This document shows positions 1 through 11,201 of a stretch of 64,000 nt of DNA, one piece after another. The notes beneath the pieces are model-generated. The model did not search any database and was not told the origin of the DNA. It saw only the letters and a program-made list of their open reading frames with translations. Numbering within the stretch: position 1 is the stretch's first letter; every line of letters begins with the position of its first letter. The translations under genes and the position numbers were made by a program. The stretch comes from Glossina fuscipes (Eukaryota; Arthropoda; Insecta; Diptera; Glossinidae): assembly GCF_014805625.2 (NCBI RefSeq), contig NW_023998431.1, positions 2,236,007 to 2,300,006 of the forward strand. The letters are read 5' to 3'.

Positions 1-1849
1 ATATTGAATGTATTGTGCCTAAAGACTGACGTCCGTTAAATAGCAAATATCTTATCATCTTTTTATCAAAGTACTATACATCTTCAATCAAGGGGCTAAT
101 CTAAATCGTTTTGGCCACATTTACAAGTCCGTTGCATTGTAGCTATAGTTTGTTTATGGAAATCGTTCGAACTCACAAACAAAAAGAGCAAAAGGAGCGA
201 ATTATATGTGTATCCATCACATCATTAATTGGACCTATCAATGGACCACTCAAACCAGTCAAGCGTTAAAACGTTACATTTATATTCGAATTTTGATCAA
301 CCTTCGTTATCACTTTAATTATACCGACCAAGTTAACCAAGTTATTCCATATATTTCGCAAATATATATATTGCATATACATACAGCAAGTTATTCCATA
401 TATCCCTCAAATATGTGTGTATTACAAATACGTCGATGTATCAAGCAACATGCTTGCCCGTCCTTTCTCTCTATTGGGGAAAACCTGTTACTTGTCTCTC
501 AATATCTCCACCTGAAGAGATGTGCTGCCATGGAGATCTTTTAAATCGGCCACGCCTCTCATATTTCTTCAGCATATTACTGGTACTTTGAAAAACAAAC
601 AAACAACACAAGCAGCTATGTTGGAAATTTCTGCTTTAAAGAAGCCTTTAAAGACCCTGTGATTTGATATAGAAATTTGTTAATTTATCAATATCGACTT
701 AAATTATTATTTGCATAGAACTATTTTGTCCTCTTAACTTCTTAAGATACAAAACATACCTTTAGACCTACAGATCATGCTTGCGTAGAAAATGGAAGAA
801 CATTTTAAATTATGCATTTAATTATATAAAACCTTATCTTAATTTCCAATGTAGAAATGGGTTCTATTGGTAAAGTGATGCCTGGCAAACAAATACTGCC
901 ATACTCATTGAATTGTTTGAGGTGTTGCCACTTGTTGCTTGAGGGGAAAAAAGGAGAACAAGTATGTAAATAAATACATTGAACGATTTAATTGACGAAC
1001 ACAAAAATCAAATGCGAGTTTTACAATTGTAAACGAAGAGTGTTTTCATTTAAAAAAAAAAAAATTTAGTTTTTCGTATCCTGATCAAAAAGTAGTAAGA
1101 CCAAGTTTTGACTGAATATCGTGGTTAAGCCAATAACCTAATGAGATTTTCTTTCCCCATTCATTGTTAAAGAGTTTTATATCAGAAATTCAGCTCATAG
1201 TGTCCTCCACAACCGTTCCATTCGGTTGACTTATGTCTACAATCGAAAATCAAAAAGGTTTGTTACGTGTACAGATATGTATGAAGCGTACTGCACATAA
1301 AATGCCGCAAAAGTTTGCCATTGGTATAAAATCGAAGAACAGATCAGATAAATAGGCACAATATATATATATATATATATATATAAGAACTACAGGACGC
1401 ATAAAAATACAAAATGAAAAGAAACAAACAGCGAAATAAATCTTTACGGTTGAGCAGAAACGGTCGTTAAACGTCCTACATGCCTTCACCTAACGTAACG
1501 TTTCAACTATTGTCTTCATAAAATACCAAAAATTAAACCCGCTTGCTTAGGATTTACCTTGCCTGAGAATCGTCAGATAGCAAAAATCTAAAAACTAGAC
1601 CTGTGTGGTTCAAACTTGGCACAGTAAATTATTATTAAAACATCTATAAGGGAATTGCTTGAAAAAACAATCCCATCTCATCTGAATCTTGTCCATACAC
1701 TTATTAAGCTAAAAAAGTATTGTTCTCCAATTATTATTAAGAAATATTAACGAAAAACGTTCTTTCATATAATATTGTTGTGAAAAAGCCATTTGTGATG
1801 ATTTGAGTTTTCATGATAATTAGTCGGATTTCTAAGAAGCTAAGGGGAC
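1..1849. other. Non-coding, no gene recognised
   Basis: AT-rich sequence with no open frame that looks conserved on either strand. It contains a (TA)n microsatellite at about 1362-1384 and short A or T runs. No splice-site-bounded coding block and no transposase motif was recognised. Confidence 0.5.
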
Positions 1850-2235
1850 AACTAATTACACATTCATGGGGCGCTGCCTACGTCATGCATCTGGCGATTG
1901 GCCAAAGGTGAACAAAAATAGGCAGAAATTTAGTGAAAAACGGATTGCACGGTTAGTGGATTAATAAAGTCGTCATGAATTTAGGTAACGATAACTCGCT
2001 AGTAAAAGGGTATGTAAGCGGAATATTTGCGTGAGTCGTAAATCAATCGTAGATCAGTTGAAGCAGTCGAGTCAATCATTAGCTGAGTCGTGAGACAATT
2101 GCATTGCAATATTCAAGCGGACAACGCTAGGATGACAATGAAAGCGTTTTATGTACAAGTTCTAGTAAACAATTTGTAAATAGAGTTCCCATATTTGCAA
2201 ATAAAGCCTACATATCACAATCCATCGGTACAAAC
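1850..2235 (+). repeat. Possible solo LTR (low confidence)
   Basis: This stretch is less AT-biased than its surroundings. It carries repeated GAGTCGT/AGTCGAGTCAATC-type words (about 2028-2095) and ends in a short tail with an AATAAA signal near 2200. Such a layout, with a short transcribed leader rich in CAGTCGAGT words before a polyadenylation signal, is common in fly gypsy- or BEL-type LTRs. No flanking target duplication or internal retroelement coding region could be defined, so the call is an inference and the ends are approximate. Confidence 0.2.
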
Positions 2236-4690
2236 TTTATTTCCAGCAAATAACGTAAATTCACAAAAGACATTATTAGTACGTTACAATAAAATAACTT
2301 TTCAAGATTAGGCATTATATAACACGCAGAGTCTTGCAAGTGAACTCATCCATTCCATTCTCAGGGGCGTGTATCGTTAAGCCAAGACCTATCTGTCTAT
2401 CAAATTTGATTAAAAAAAATGAATAGCAAAGCCAGACACCAAACGTACGAACGGACAGACCTGATACTGAATGAATGGGTAAAATATCTCAAGATCTCCT
2501 TGATCGCCCTTAGATTCATACAAATTGAAAACACCCTTACCATGAATGGGTGGCGGATAGGAAAATTTGCTTAAAATATATATTTGGTTGGTGGCAATCA
2601 GTCTCTCTTGATTCTTCAAATGCAATTTTAAAATTGCTAAATCACCTAAAGTTAGGTAAATCGCTATAGAATGCAATAAAGTACGTTATCGTAATAATCA
2701 AAAAAAAAAATAATAATAATAATAAAAAATAATTTCATCCAAACGATTCATATACGTGATGAAAATAGAAACATGTTTTCCGACAAAGAAAACAAAAGTT
2801 TATTAACATGTATAACATTATTTTGAAGATTACATGTTTAGGTGCATGTACGCATATGCAATTTGAAGAAAGTCCAGTTTATTGGATGAATAAAAAACAA
2901 ACAAATACAAACAAATTTTCTTCTTATTTAGCAAATGATTTTTGGTCTGTTCACCAAATGCTCGCTAGCCTTGTAATAACAACAAATAATGTGCACACAA
3001 TTTTTTTGCACCGGTCGACTCCGCACAGGTGAAGTTAGTTGGTTGGTGATGCCGGCCAAAAAAAACAAACAAACAAGTCCTCAACCATAAACAGTGTGGC
3101 GTGCAAATGCGTATACAAATTGTATACAAAAAAAAAAAAAAAAAAATAAATATCTCATAAGTTTGACATTGCATTTCAGTAAAGTTATTGCTTTTTTTAT
3201 TGTTGTTTTTGTTGTATTTGTTGTTATTTGGTTTCGTTATTCGTTATCCATGCCGAGCTAATACCAGTTTTGTTGACTGTTTGCTAAATTACTGTTAAAA
3301 CACAACCAACGGACAATGATTATATTTTTGTGCTTTGGTTTGTTGTTTTTGCAATAACATGCCTTTACTTAAAGCGAAAGGATTTTCACTTTTACGTACA
3401 TAAGAAATCTCATCTCTTTTTTTTTTTTCTTTTCTCATCCATCACCCGATCTATCGTCATTTTTGTTTTACTCTTTTCCTAAACTAAAATCGGAAAATTT
3501 TCAAATTTACCACGATTATAGCTAATTGTGCTGATTGTCTTTATTAGTAATTCAATCATTACTCAGTTGGAGGCGATTGTTTCATTATTTGTTACATTTT
3601 TTTCTTTTTCTTTTTTTTTTTTATTTATAATTACTTTCGGGTGCCTACGGAGAAGTATTAGTTGCATATTTGATATATTTAACGAATATCTGCCACAAAT
3701 ACATTTCTATATATGAGTATCGGATTCGTAAGAGTTAGTTGATATTGAATTGATTGAGTTGATATTGTTAAAATAAGTGGGAAAAATCTTAATAAAAAAA
3801 ATTAATTTTCTCTTAAAAAGATTTCACTTTTAATAAAGTTTTGAAGAATCATTTATTTTTATTTTTATTAGTGAAAACGAGCCGGAATTATAAAAACAAC
3901 AACAACAACAACAACAACAAAAAAACGAAAACAAATCTCACAAAAAATTAATGACGCACACACTTTAATTACTTGTCTAACTTACTCTTTATTGATTTAT
4001 ATGCGTTTCTTTTTTCTATTTTTGTAGTTTATTTTCAATCAAATTTATAATTTGATTACAAATTAAGATTTTCAGCGTATAACATCTGCTAAATGACTTT
4101 TTAAACGTAAATTCTACGAAGCCCTCATTTGTACCAAAAAAAAAAAATAAATAAATAAATAAAAAAGAAGAAAATTAAACGGCAATATATTAAAAACAAT
4201 GCTGAGCCTAATCATTGAATACTTTATCCCATTTTGGCCGTTCATTAAAAAACTTGTTTTTCTGGGTCTGCTTTACTAGCAGAAATCGGCGTGTAGAGAT
4301 CATTTGAATAGCGGCAAGGGACAAAAGCAAATCTCTCTCTCTCTCTCTCTCNNNNNNNNNNACTATCTGCTCATTTGTGTTTTTACAAGTTTCGATGGCA
4401 CTACGATGTACATATAAGGTATACAAATTAATTACCGAATCAACACTATAACATAGAACTCCTATGTAACCGCTTTCGCCTTGCTTCTCGCCGCATGAGA
4501 ATTCCAATAAACAGGCTTCCCATTAAACTTTGCTTTCAAAAGTTTGATTCTTTTGGTTTAACCATTTAACTTATTAGGGCGCTTTTCGAAGGCATCTATA
4601 GTTTGTCTAAAAATTAAAGTGCAGTAGCGATAGTAGAGAATAAAATATATATCAGTTAACGCCGCTCTCACGATTTGCTCACAAAACAAT
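2236..4690. other. Non-coding; microsatellites and a 10-N gap
   Basis: No conserved coding sequence is seen. The stretch holds long A and T homopolymers, a (CAA)n run near 3897-3920 and a (CT)n run at 4331-4351 that passes directly into ten Ns (4352-4361). The gap is probably an unresolved microsatellite length. Confidence 0.6.
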
Positions 4691-5300
4691 CAACCATTCC
4701 ATGGACAACTTCAACTTACTCGGTTGACAAACTGCGTCTGTATTCCTTATTACCGAAGACGTTAAACCGAAATTTCTCTTCATCGCTGAAAATGTATCCG
4801 TGCGGAAGGTAAGTAATATACCTTCCCCAACATATTTGCGATCCATGCGCAAAAGTTACTTCCGACGCTTTAAGATCGCTTGGTTTCGATTTTTAATTTC
4901 TTTACGCCGACAGGTTCAATTTTTTTGTCCAAAAATAACTCAAACATTAGCCAAAAAAAAGTTAAATTCTATGGAATGGAATTTGAAGCATTTCCAACAC
5001 ATTAAAATTCGACAATAGTACATTTTTCGCTTCTCTCACGAGTCGTAAAAAAGTTCACCCATGAAAACGTTTGCATAAGCTGGTTTTAGGCAAAGTAGTG
5101 CCTTCATCGTCCGCATCCATACCATCAATCTCTGGCCGCGTCTGTAACACATCCACTTATGGAAACAGTCGAAGTAATAGCCCTATGGCTTAATAATAAA
5201 TCACCAGATCCAAAAGTTGCGTTAACCAATCCCTCGTAACGCCCAGATTCCAAAGTTTGCTTTATTTAGGCTCCCGGACAGATAAACAGGATTCTTATTA
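4690..5300 (-). pseudogene. Tc1-like transposase relic
   Basis: Reading the minus strand from about 4800 to 4740, the frame gives GYIFSDEEKFRFNVFGNKEY. This matches the block around the second part of the Tc1 catalytic domain, normally a variant of V-FSDE-KFNLDG-DG with the first catalytic Asp. The frame breaks soon after, and the flanking sequence up to about 5300 carries only scattered, frame-shifted similarity to the rest of such a transposase. No intact terminal repeats were found. This is a dead copy. Outer limits are approximate; the assignment rests mainly on the SDE block. Confidence 0.5.
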
Positions 5301-5699
5301 CTTAGAATATTTTCTTTTCAAGAATCATCATCTTATTCTTACAAGCTACCCAGTTTTTACTTCTGAGATGTCGTCGTAATAACAGCGCACATTGAGAGTT
5401 GAGAAATGGTGCAAAATCTAACATGACGACTGTTGTCGCAAAGCGCAGTCTACAAAAAAATAACAAATACATGTATAGGGATGTAACAATTTGATTTTCT
5501 CGAATTCTAAAGCTTTGGCTTCAACTCTGCCACTCTTTCGGCTTGATTTATGCCTCAAGCGAGATAAGCCAGGGTGTCCCTTGCCAGGGAAACCGTTGTT
5601 TAGTTCAAATGTTTTCCGTTGGGGTCGCAGCGCGTACTCTTGCTATTCTATCTATCCATACTATATAATCTAGAATATGTAGTAAAACTTATTTATGTA

Positions 5700-6450
5700 T
5701 ACACAAGAACTTGATTTGTTTTATTTTCGAAATAAAATTTTTTGTCGTATAGACATGTGGGCGTTATAGGTGTGTCTTTTGAACAGTTTAGGACAATTCC
5801 AAACTCTTTTGCTACAAATATTATAAAGTTGTGCAAACAGACAGATAGACGGACGCAGAGGCGGACATGTTTCGGTGCACTCCAAATTTGAAATTGGCCA
5901 AGAATTTATATACTTTATGGGGTTTCTGAATCTTAGTTCTTCCCTTTATAAAGGTATTGTAAAAAAAATTAAATTTTGATGTCTACATAATACTGAATAG
6001 GTGTAATCAATATTTTCCACTATTGTACACAAATGCAACAGCATCGCCTATAGAATATGCGTTCAAATTTTTTTACATTTGTCTGCTTTATTATTATTAT
6101 TAATTTCGCCAAAGAAATAAATTCTAAGACTAAACTCTTAAAAGCACTAGCATCTAAGGCTATCGGCCTTTGTCTGCTTTAGTTTATGAGTAATGAGCAA
6201 AAAACCCATTTCTTTCTCTCATTCCTTTTGAAAAACAGAGGTTTTCCCATTTTACGTGGTGCTGTGACCGTTCCTTCGACCGATTTGACCCATTTTCAAT
6301 ACCAACCTGCGTGCAGGAACCTCCAATGTTTCTGCCAAATTTGAAGTTGATAGCTTCATTTTTGCGGCCACGAGCATGCTTACAACAGACGTTACACAGG
6401 TGGCCAAGCGGACATACGGACAGACATAATCGAATCTTGTAAACTAAAGT
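5700..6450 (+). repeat. Dispersed repeat family A, copy 1
   Basis: This is one of several copies of a non-coding repeat. Recognisable words include the internal phrase TAGCTTCATTTTTGCGG, runs of GACAGA/GGACGGACATG, and ATATACTTTATGGGGTTTCTGA. Related copies lie near 6905-7330, 27500-28380, 29540-30830 and 32670-32845. No conserved protein is encoded; the ORFs inside are fortuitous. Confidence 0.7.
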
Positions 6451-6904
6451 AATTAATATAACTGCCATAATAGCCTTTCATACATGCTTCGAACTTTTGA
6501 ATAGTTCCATAAAATCGTTCCCAATCATTGTTAACTTTTCGATTCTGTTTTAAGTTATCAATGAAAGCATATTAAAATGTTCGGGACTCATTCTTTAATG
6601 GGTGGCTTTGCAACGAACATAGATAAGCTTAGCTCCGCGCGAGCACTTCACGCACGATCGCGGACGCAGCTCGCCTGGTCTTTCTCCTGCTATCGATCTA
6701 TCGGCAACCTAGTTGCTCAAGAAAGAATATGCTTAAGGTCTAGATAACACTTTTAACATATATGTTTTTTCAGGAGCGTCGCACTGCCGTCTCCACCTAA
6801 AAAGGTGCCTAAGTGCCCTCCCATTTCACAATCTTTCTTTCCTTACCTTCCCAATATGATATCTTAAATCAAGATTATAGTAATATAAGCAAAACGAGTG
6901 AGAA

Positions 6905-7330
6905 AGTTAAATTGGGTCGGGACCGAGTCTTTTATACCTATCACCGTTGTCCTAACAGAGACAAAAGAGGTAAAAGAATAGAATTTTCATGCTCTATAAT
7001 GTGGAGTGGGCGCACCTGATTTCTTCTATATACAAAACAAAAGCTTTTCCCGTATAGGCATGTGTGCGTTGTAGGCATGTCCTTTGAAAAGCTTAAGCTA
7101 ATTCCAAATTCTTTTGCAAATTTGTAGGCAATATCTTAACTTTCGCTAACAGGGAATTGTTTACAACATGCATTACGCAGACGGACATGCTTAAATCGAT
7201 TTAAAATTTAATGTTGATCAAAAATATGTATTCTTTGTGGGGTCTCTGATGCTTCCTTCTGGGCGTTGCAAACATTTTGACCAAATGAATATACTCCTCA
7301 TCCTTCGATGATGGGTATAAGAATAATTAA
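6905..7330 (+). repeat. Dispersed repeat family A, copy 2
   Basis: The copy begins near a TATACCTATCACCGTTGTCC-type end. It ends at GCTTCCTTCTGGGCGTTGCAAAC, followed by a CATCCTTCGATGATGGGTATAA tail. The two ends are partly inverted copies of each other (TATACCCATCA-type), which fits a MITE-like or foldback element. No coding content. Confidence 0.65.
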
Positions 7331-7334
7331 GTTT

Positions 7335-8300
7335 CAAGCTTCCTCTTTGACGAATATCTTTATATATATTTAAAATTATTAAGTTCACGATACCAGCGAG
7401 AAAATTCGATTACCTGTCAATATGTTGCCATATACTCTAAGCCAATTGATGCATAGTTTATAAAATTGGCGCAGCAGAAAGCTATTAATAAAACTCAATT
7501 AAACTCAACTAAACCTAAAGCAAATCTTTTAAAAGGGAAAATATGAAAGCCTGTTCAGTTGTCTATATAAATTAGCGCTGGTGAAATTCGAAAGTATGCC
7601 CCGGCAGCAGACTATTCTAAGTCATTCGGTCGTTTTATTCTTAGAATCGTTCAATTGACAAAAATGAAAATACAAAGTTGTCTTGGTAGTGAAAATCAAA
7701 TTTTTGAAATAAAAATAATGTCGATAAATTAAGTAAGCGTATATCTCCCCGTCAGAGCTTCAATCGTGATTATGGTTATATAATGAAATCGTCATTTTCA
7801 TTAGCATTTCACTAGCAAATGCTAACTTAATGAATATAATGGACGGTGAGTCTTTCTCAATCGTAAACAATGCTTAGTAAGTGCTGCCGTTAGCGAGCTA
7901 TGAATAGAAATGAATAGAAATTTAAGCAGAATATAGTATGAAAGTATTTCAAATAAATATTTGAATGATTTGATAAAATTCCTTAATTTTAATTGCATCG
8001 AACATTTGCCAGTGTTGAAAGAAAACACAGCGTTATTAAGGGAATCTGCATCGAAACAGTTTTAAGTTGAGTGTAATATAAATTCTTTTTATATGTATTT
8101 TTGCCCAACTATTCACGGAATGTCACCTATATACGATTATTACGAAAAATTATAGTTAGAGGAGGAAGCAAAGAGAGAGAACCAGGCAAGTTTTGAATAT
8201 CTTGATAATAAGAAGATGAAATTTTATTGGCTTGAGTGCAATGTAATAAAATCTAGCACTGTACTACTGCACGATAATCGACTTGGAAAGTCCCTTTGCT
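7335..8300. other. No gene recognised
   Basis: AT-rich intergenic sequence with no conserved motif on either strand. It borders the possible small secreted peptide gene that starts at 8377. Confidence 0.5.
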
Positions 8301-8303
8301 CGA

Positions 8304-8311
8304 TATATCGA
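8304..8311. promoter_or_regulatory. DRE-like TATCGATA palindrome
   Basis: TATCGATA occurs about 70 bp upstream of the possible peptide start at 8377. In Drosophila this octamer binds DREF and is common in core promoters. Chance occurrence cannot be excluded for an 8-mer. Confidence 0.3.
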
Positions 8312-8376
8312 TAGTGTGTTGCATATATTTTATATTTATTTAAATTAAGCAAACAAACACTTTTACAAAATCAACA

Positions 8377-8581
8377 ATGATAAAAATATCATACTTCCCT
8401 TTACTTATGTGCTGTATAATGGTAAGTGTAAAATAACCCTTACATCGATGCAACTCATTTTCTTAAAATGAAATCCAACTTCTAGGGAAACAATTTAAAA
8501 ATTTCTAAAGCCAAGGGTAAATTTATCGGTTTTTTAGTAGATTTGTCTGAGCTGAAGGATCAATTTATGAATTTCACCTAA
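8377..8581 (+). CDS. Possible two-exon short secreted peptide (46 aa)
   Basis: The proposed exons are 8377-8421 and 8486-8581. The first gives MIKISYFPLLMCCIM and runs into a consensus donor (GTAAGT at 8422). The second follows a pyrimidine-containing acceptor (CTTCTAG, ending 8485) and stays in phase 0 to a TAA at 8579-8581. The 64-nt intron is typical for flies. The hydrophobic N-terminus could be a signal peptide; the rest is a short Lys-rich peptide (about 30 residues) with no cysteine pair and no recognised family. The exons are too short for similarity to be judged by eye, so this could be chance. Support comes from the splice sites, in-frame joining, an AT-rich TATA-like stretch upstream and a DRE-like site. 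Confidence 0.3.
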
Positions 8582-8589
8582 CGAAAGTA

Positions 8590-9600
8590 ATAAGAAAAAT
8601 CGAGATAGGTTTCTTTCATTTTTTTAAGAATAGACAAACGACAGACGAATAGATGAACAAGCAGACAAATGGAGACAACTAGGTAGCAAGATAAGTAAAC
8701 CTATGAACAAAAAGGCAAAGAGGCAGAGCAGCTACGCTGATCAATAATATAGATTTCGATTTTCATGCTAATTAATTAAAATAAAAAAAAAAAATTTGTA
8801 GACTTTTTGGAGGATGCCTTTAAGCATGCTTTAAAGACGTAACCAGCATTTGAAAAATTAAACCTATTAAACGTCTTGAGTATAAGTATAAATCTCCTTA
8901 TGCCCAATTTTCTGAGCATACATTGCAGAAATTGCGTTCGAACTGGTAAATGGTTCGTGTCTTGGCATGTTAGCTTAATCAATAAAAGGCTCATACCCGC
9001 AATTAGCAGGATATTATGCATAGATTAAATCCTTACGATAACAATTGCATCCTTAAGCTGGAACAACTACCTCTGAAACGTTGAAATGCTGCCAATTCCT
9101 ATAAAATGTGTTTAAAAATATCGTAAATTCGAATAATCCATAATAATAGACGTTTGTTTTAGTTTATATAGTAGGTGGCAACGAATTCGACTCCCGAAGG
9201 CATTTTTAATTTAAAATTTTTCTCTAGAAAAAGAGTAGAGAGAACTTTCAGTCCACAGATCGCTTCTTGTTTAAAAACAAAAGCTATCATCCAGAGAAAA
9301 ACTCAGTCTTGGGGCTCTCAGGCCAGGGACACCTGAATGTCACTTCTGCTCACCTAAATTGTTGTTACAACTGTTGTGCGAACAAATGCACATACATGCG
9401 TTTATTGAGGATTTTCTCCTATCAACATAACCTGATTTCACACAACCTTTTTGTTGTCACTTTGGCGTATATAGGGTCACCCATTTTGTAATTCCGAAAG
9501 TAAACGTAAATAAGACACATTTCTCATTGCGATTTAGAACAAATTTTTTGTAACTCAATGTATTGTTCCTTGACCTTACCCTTATTTGCGGACTACAATA
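8590..9600. other. No gene recognised
   Basis: Intergenic AT-rich sequence up to the left flank of the Polinton-like element. No coding or repeat family was recognised with confidence. Confidence 0.5.
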
Positions 9601-9610
9601 TATTAATGAA

Positions 9611-9664
9611 AGTAGTATATATATGGGGGAACGTGGACGCGAATTTTAGCCTGCAACAAAAAGG
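9611..9664 (+). repeat. Left terminal inverted repeat (54 bp)
   Basis: Pairs with 11933-11986 in inverted orientation with two mismatches (positions 22 and 25 of the repeat). Contains the G-run GGGGGAA and the block GCGAATTTTAGCCTGCAAC, which is identical at both ends. Confidence 0.9.
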
Positions 9665-9705
9665 ACCTTTCTTTTTTTCTTTTTTTTTTTTGAGCCTTTT
9701 CGTAT

Positions 9706-9728
9706 AGTAGTATATATATGGGGGAACG
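9706..9728 (+). repeat. Second, internal copy of the left terminus (23 bp)
   Basis: Bases 9706-9728 repeat exactly the first 23 bases of the left end (9611-9633), in the same orientation and 95 bp further in, after which the sequences diverge. This gives the left side two nested starts. Only the outer one matches the right end at full length. Confidence 0.85.
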
Positions 9729-9729
9729 A

Positions 9730-10030
9730 TCTCTGCACACTCCCCCGCTCCCACCACATGACCACACTCCAAACGCCACAAATGCGCACATACACGCACA
9801 CGCACAAACACACACACACACACACACACAACACCAACCCTCACGTCTACTACACATTCCACATGACACTCCACTTACCCTCACAACACGGATTCCAACG
9901 CCGACGATCACATTTCATCATGTACCTCCCTCTCCAATTACACCCCCTCATATCACGCTAACAAACACTTGTCTGCCATAAATCTTACCTCCATTACACA
10001 CAGCCTCCTACACAAACGAAAAACCATTCC
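9730..10030 (+). repeat. G-poor, C/A-rich left arm with (CA)n
   Basis: About 300 bp with very few G on the plus strand. It includes a (CA)n microsatellite near 9809-9830 and many CACTCC/ACACTCCA words. The open frames through it on both strands are by-products of this composition and are not treated as genes. Confidence 0.7.
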
Positions 10031-10085
10031 TCCACGCACATAAATTATTTATGATTCCCTTTACAAAACTGCATGAAAGAAGAAG

Positions 10086-10352
10086 CACAATCGTGCATGC
10101 ACATGTCTACACAGATTCACACAAACACTTCTCTTCATTACACGCATCTTAATGACAAAACCAAAAAACGATTCCTTCAAGAACACACATTACTTACGAT
10201 GCCGATAATAAAAAAAAATATGACAAATGAAACACGATCGTGCATACATGTCTCTACACAAACTCCCGCGAACACATCTCTTCATTACACACATCTTAAT
10301 CACCAAACCAAAAACGTTTCTTTCAAGGACGTACATTATTTACGATTCCGAT

Positions 10353-10384
<32 letters not shown>

Positions 10385-10440
10385 AAGGGACACGGTCGTG
10401 CATGCACATGTCTACACAAATTTCCACGAAGAAAAAAATT
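10086..10440 (+). repeat. Subterminal tandem repeat, about 150-bp unit
   Basis: Three units start at about 10086, 10233 and 10391, each with CACRRTCGTGCATGCACATG-like heads, a CTTCATTACACRCATCTTAA middle and a TTACGATKCCGATAA tail; the third is truncated. A more degenerate relative seems to precede them (about 9960-10070). Units 1 and 3 carry the perfect 10-bp palindrome GTGCATGCAC (10093-10102 and 10398-10407). A (TA)n run separates units 2 and 3. Confidence 0.8.
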
Positions 10441-10726
10441 AAGTGCACTCTGGGTGATGCGACTATTTCACCATATCGCATTTCAGAACACTTACGCGTC
10501 TCATGATCTTTCCTCATTTCTATTTTTTATTATAACTATTTCCATTGGTATAAATACCCCGCTGCGAATGGAAAAAGAACTAGTATTATGGTGCATTATA
10601 AATGATATAAAGAAAAAGGTCAAACGGTATTTACGACCACACTTCAAAGTATTTATATAGAAAAATAAAAGACAGATGGAATTTTACAGATAACGCTTGA
10701 ACGTAAGTTCACCAACATTTCTATCC

Positions 10727-10734
10727 TATATAAG
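10727..10734 (+). promoter_or_regulatory. TATA box of the zinc-finger ORF
   Basis: TATATAAG lies 78 bp before the ATG at 10812. The intervening leader is AT-rich with no upstream ATG, and the start context is AAAATGG. A second TATAAATA occurs near 10548 with no convincing ORF behind it. Confidence 0.55.
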
Positions 10735-10811
10735 CAGAGTTTTCTCTTTAGTTATTTTCAAAAATACTAAAACCAGCAAACCATTAAAAAGAACAAATAG
10801 AAAAAATTAAA

Positions 10812-11201
10812 ATGGAACCTAACACACATAAGTGCACCTTTTGCCATGAGACAGTTGGCAATTTACTGGAGCATTACTGCCCAGAATTTGCAAGAGCTTG
10901 TCAAATAGGTTTGCAGCAAGCTGATTCCTTGAACGAAGGAAAAATTGGTGACCGGCAAACGAGGTGTAATTTCTGTGGCGTGATTGTAACCGAACACGAG
11001 TTATTCCATACCCATTTATGCAAAGAGTTTATGGCAGGCTGTGAAACCGCATTTAAAGAAAACCAGCCGCCTACTTCCAGTATGAATGACGGACCGCCCA
11101 CAAGCAACGGCAGTAAACGTAAAGCAATGTTTGGAGCTAGCACCAAGAAGAAAGTTCCTGCCAGTGAGGTTTATTGCGAGCCCTGCCCCGAGTTTTTATG
11201 A
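10812..11201 (+). CDS. Polinton-encoded zinc-finger protein, truncated N-terminus of DNA polymerase B
   Basis: An open frame of 129 codons from an ATG in good context downstream of a TATA box. It contains two similar cysteine/histidine modules, about residues 8-38 (KCTFC..LLEHYCPEF..AC) and 54-87 (RCNFC..LFHTHLCKEF..GC), then a Ser/Pro linker, a basic patch (KRK...KKK) and the beginning of a third C-x2-C finger (YCEPC). The stop at 11199-11201 cuts that finger. Its histidine half continues in another frame directly downstream, so the stop arises from a frameshift at the T-run at 11192-11196. In Polintons and related adintovirus-like elements such zinc modules precede the polymerase B core. 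The polymerase core itself is absent. Whether the truncated protein is still made cannot be told. Confidence 0.6.
   Translation: MEPNTHKCTFCHETVGNLLEHYCPEFARACQIGLQQADSLNEGKIGDRQTRCNFCGVIVTEHELFHTHLCKEFMAGCETAFKENQPPTSSMNDGPPTSNGSKRKAMFGASTKKKVPASEVYCEPCPEFL

Noticed and set aside
5050..5300. Minus-strand sequence as a well-preserved Tc1 catalytic end
   Set aside because: Only isolated words fit and the frame shifts repeatedly; it was kept as an approximate part of the relic at 4690-5300 rather than called separately.
9593..9981. Several open frames on both strands in the left arm of the transposon
   Set aside because: They follow from a G-poor composition and a (CA)n repeat giving poly-Cys/Val or poly-His/Thr; no real protein pattern is present.
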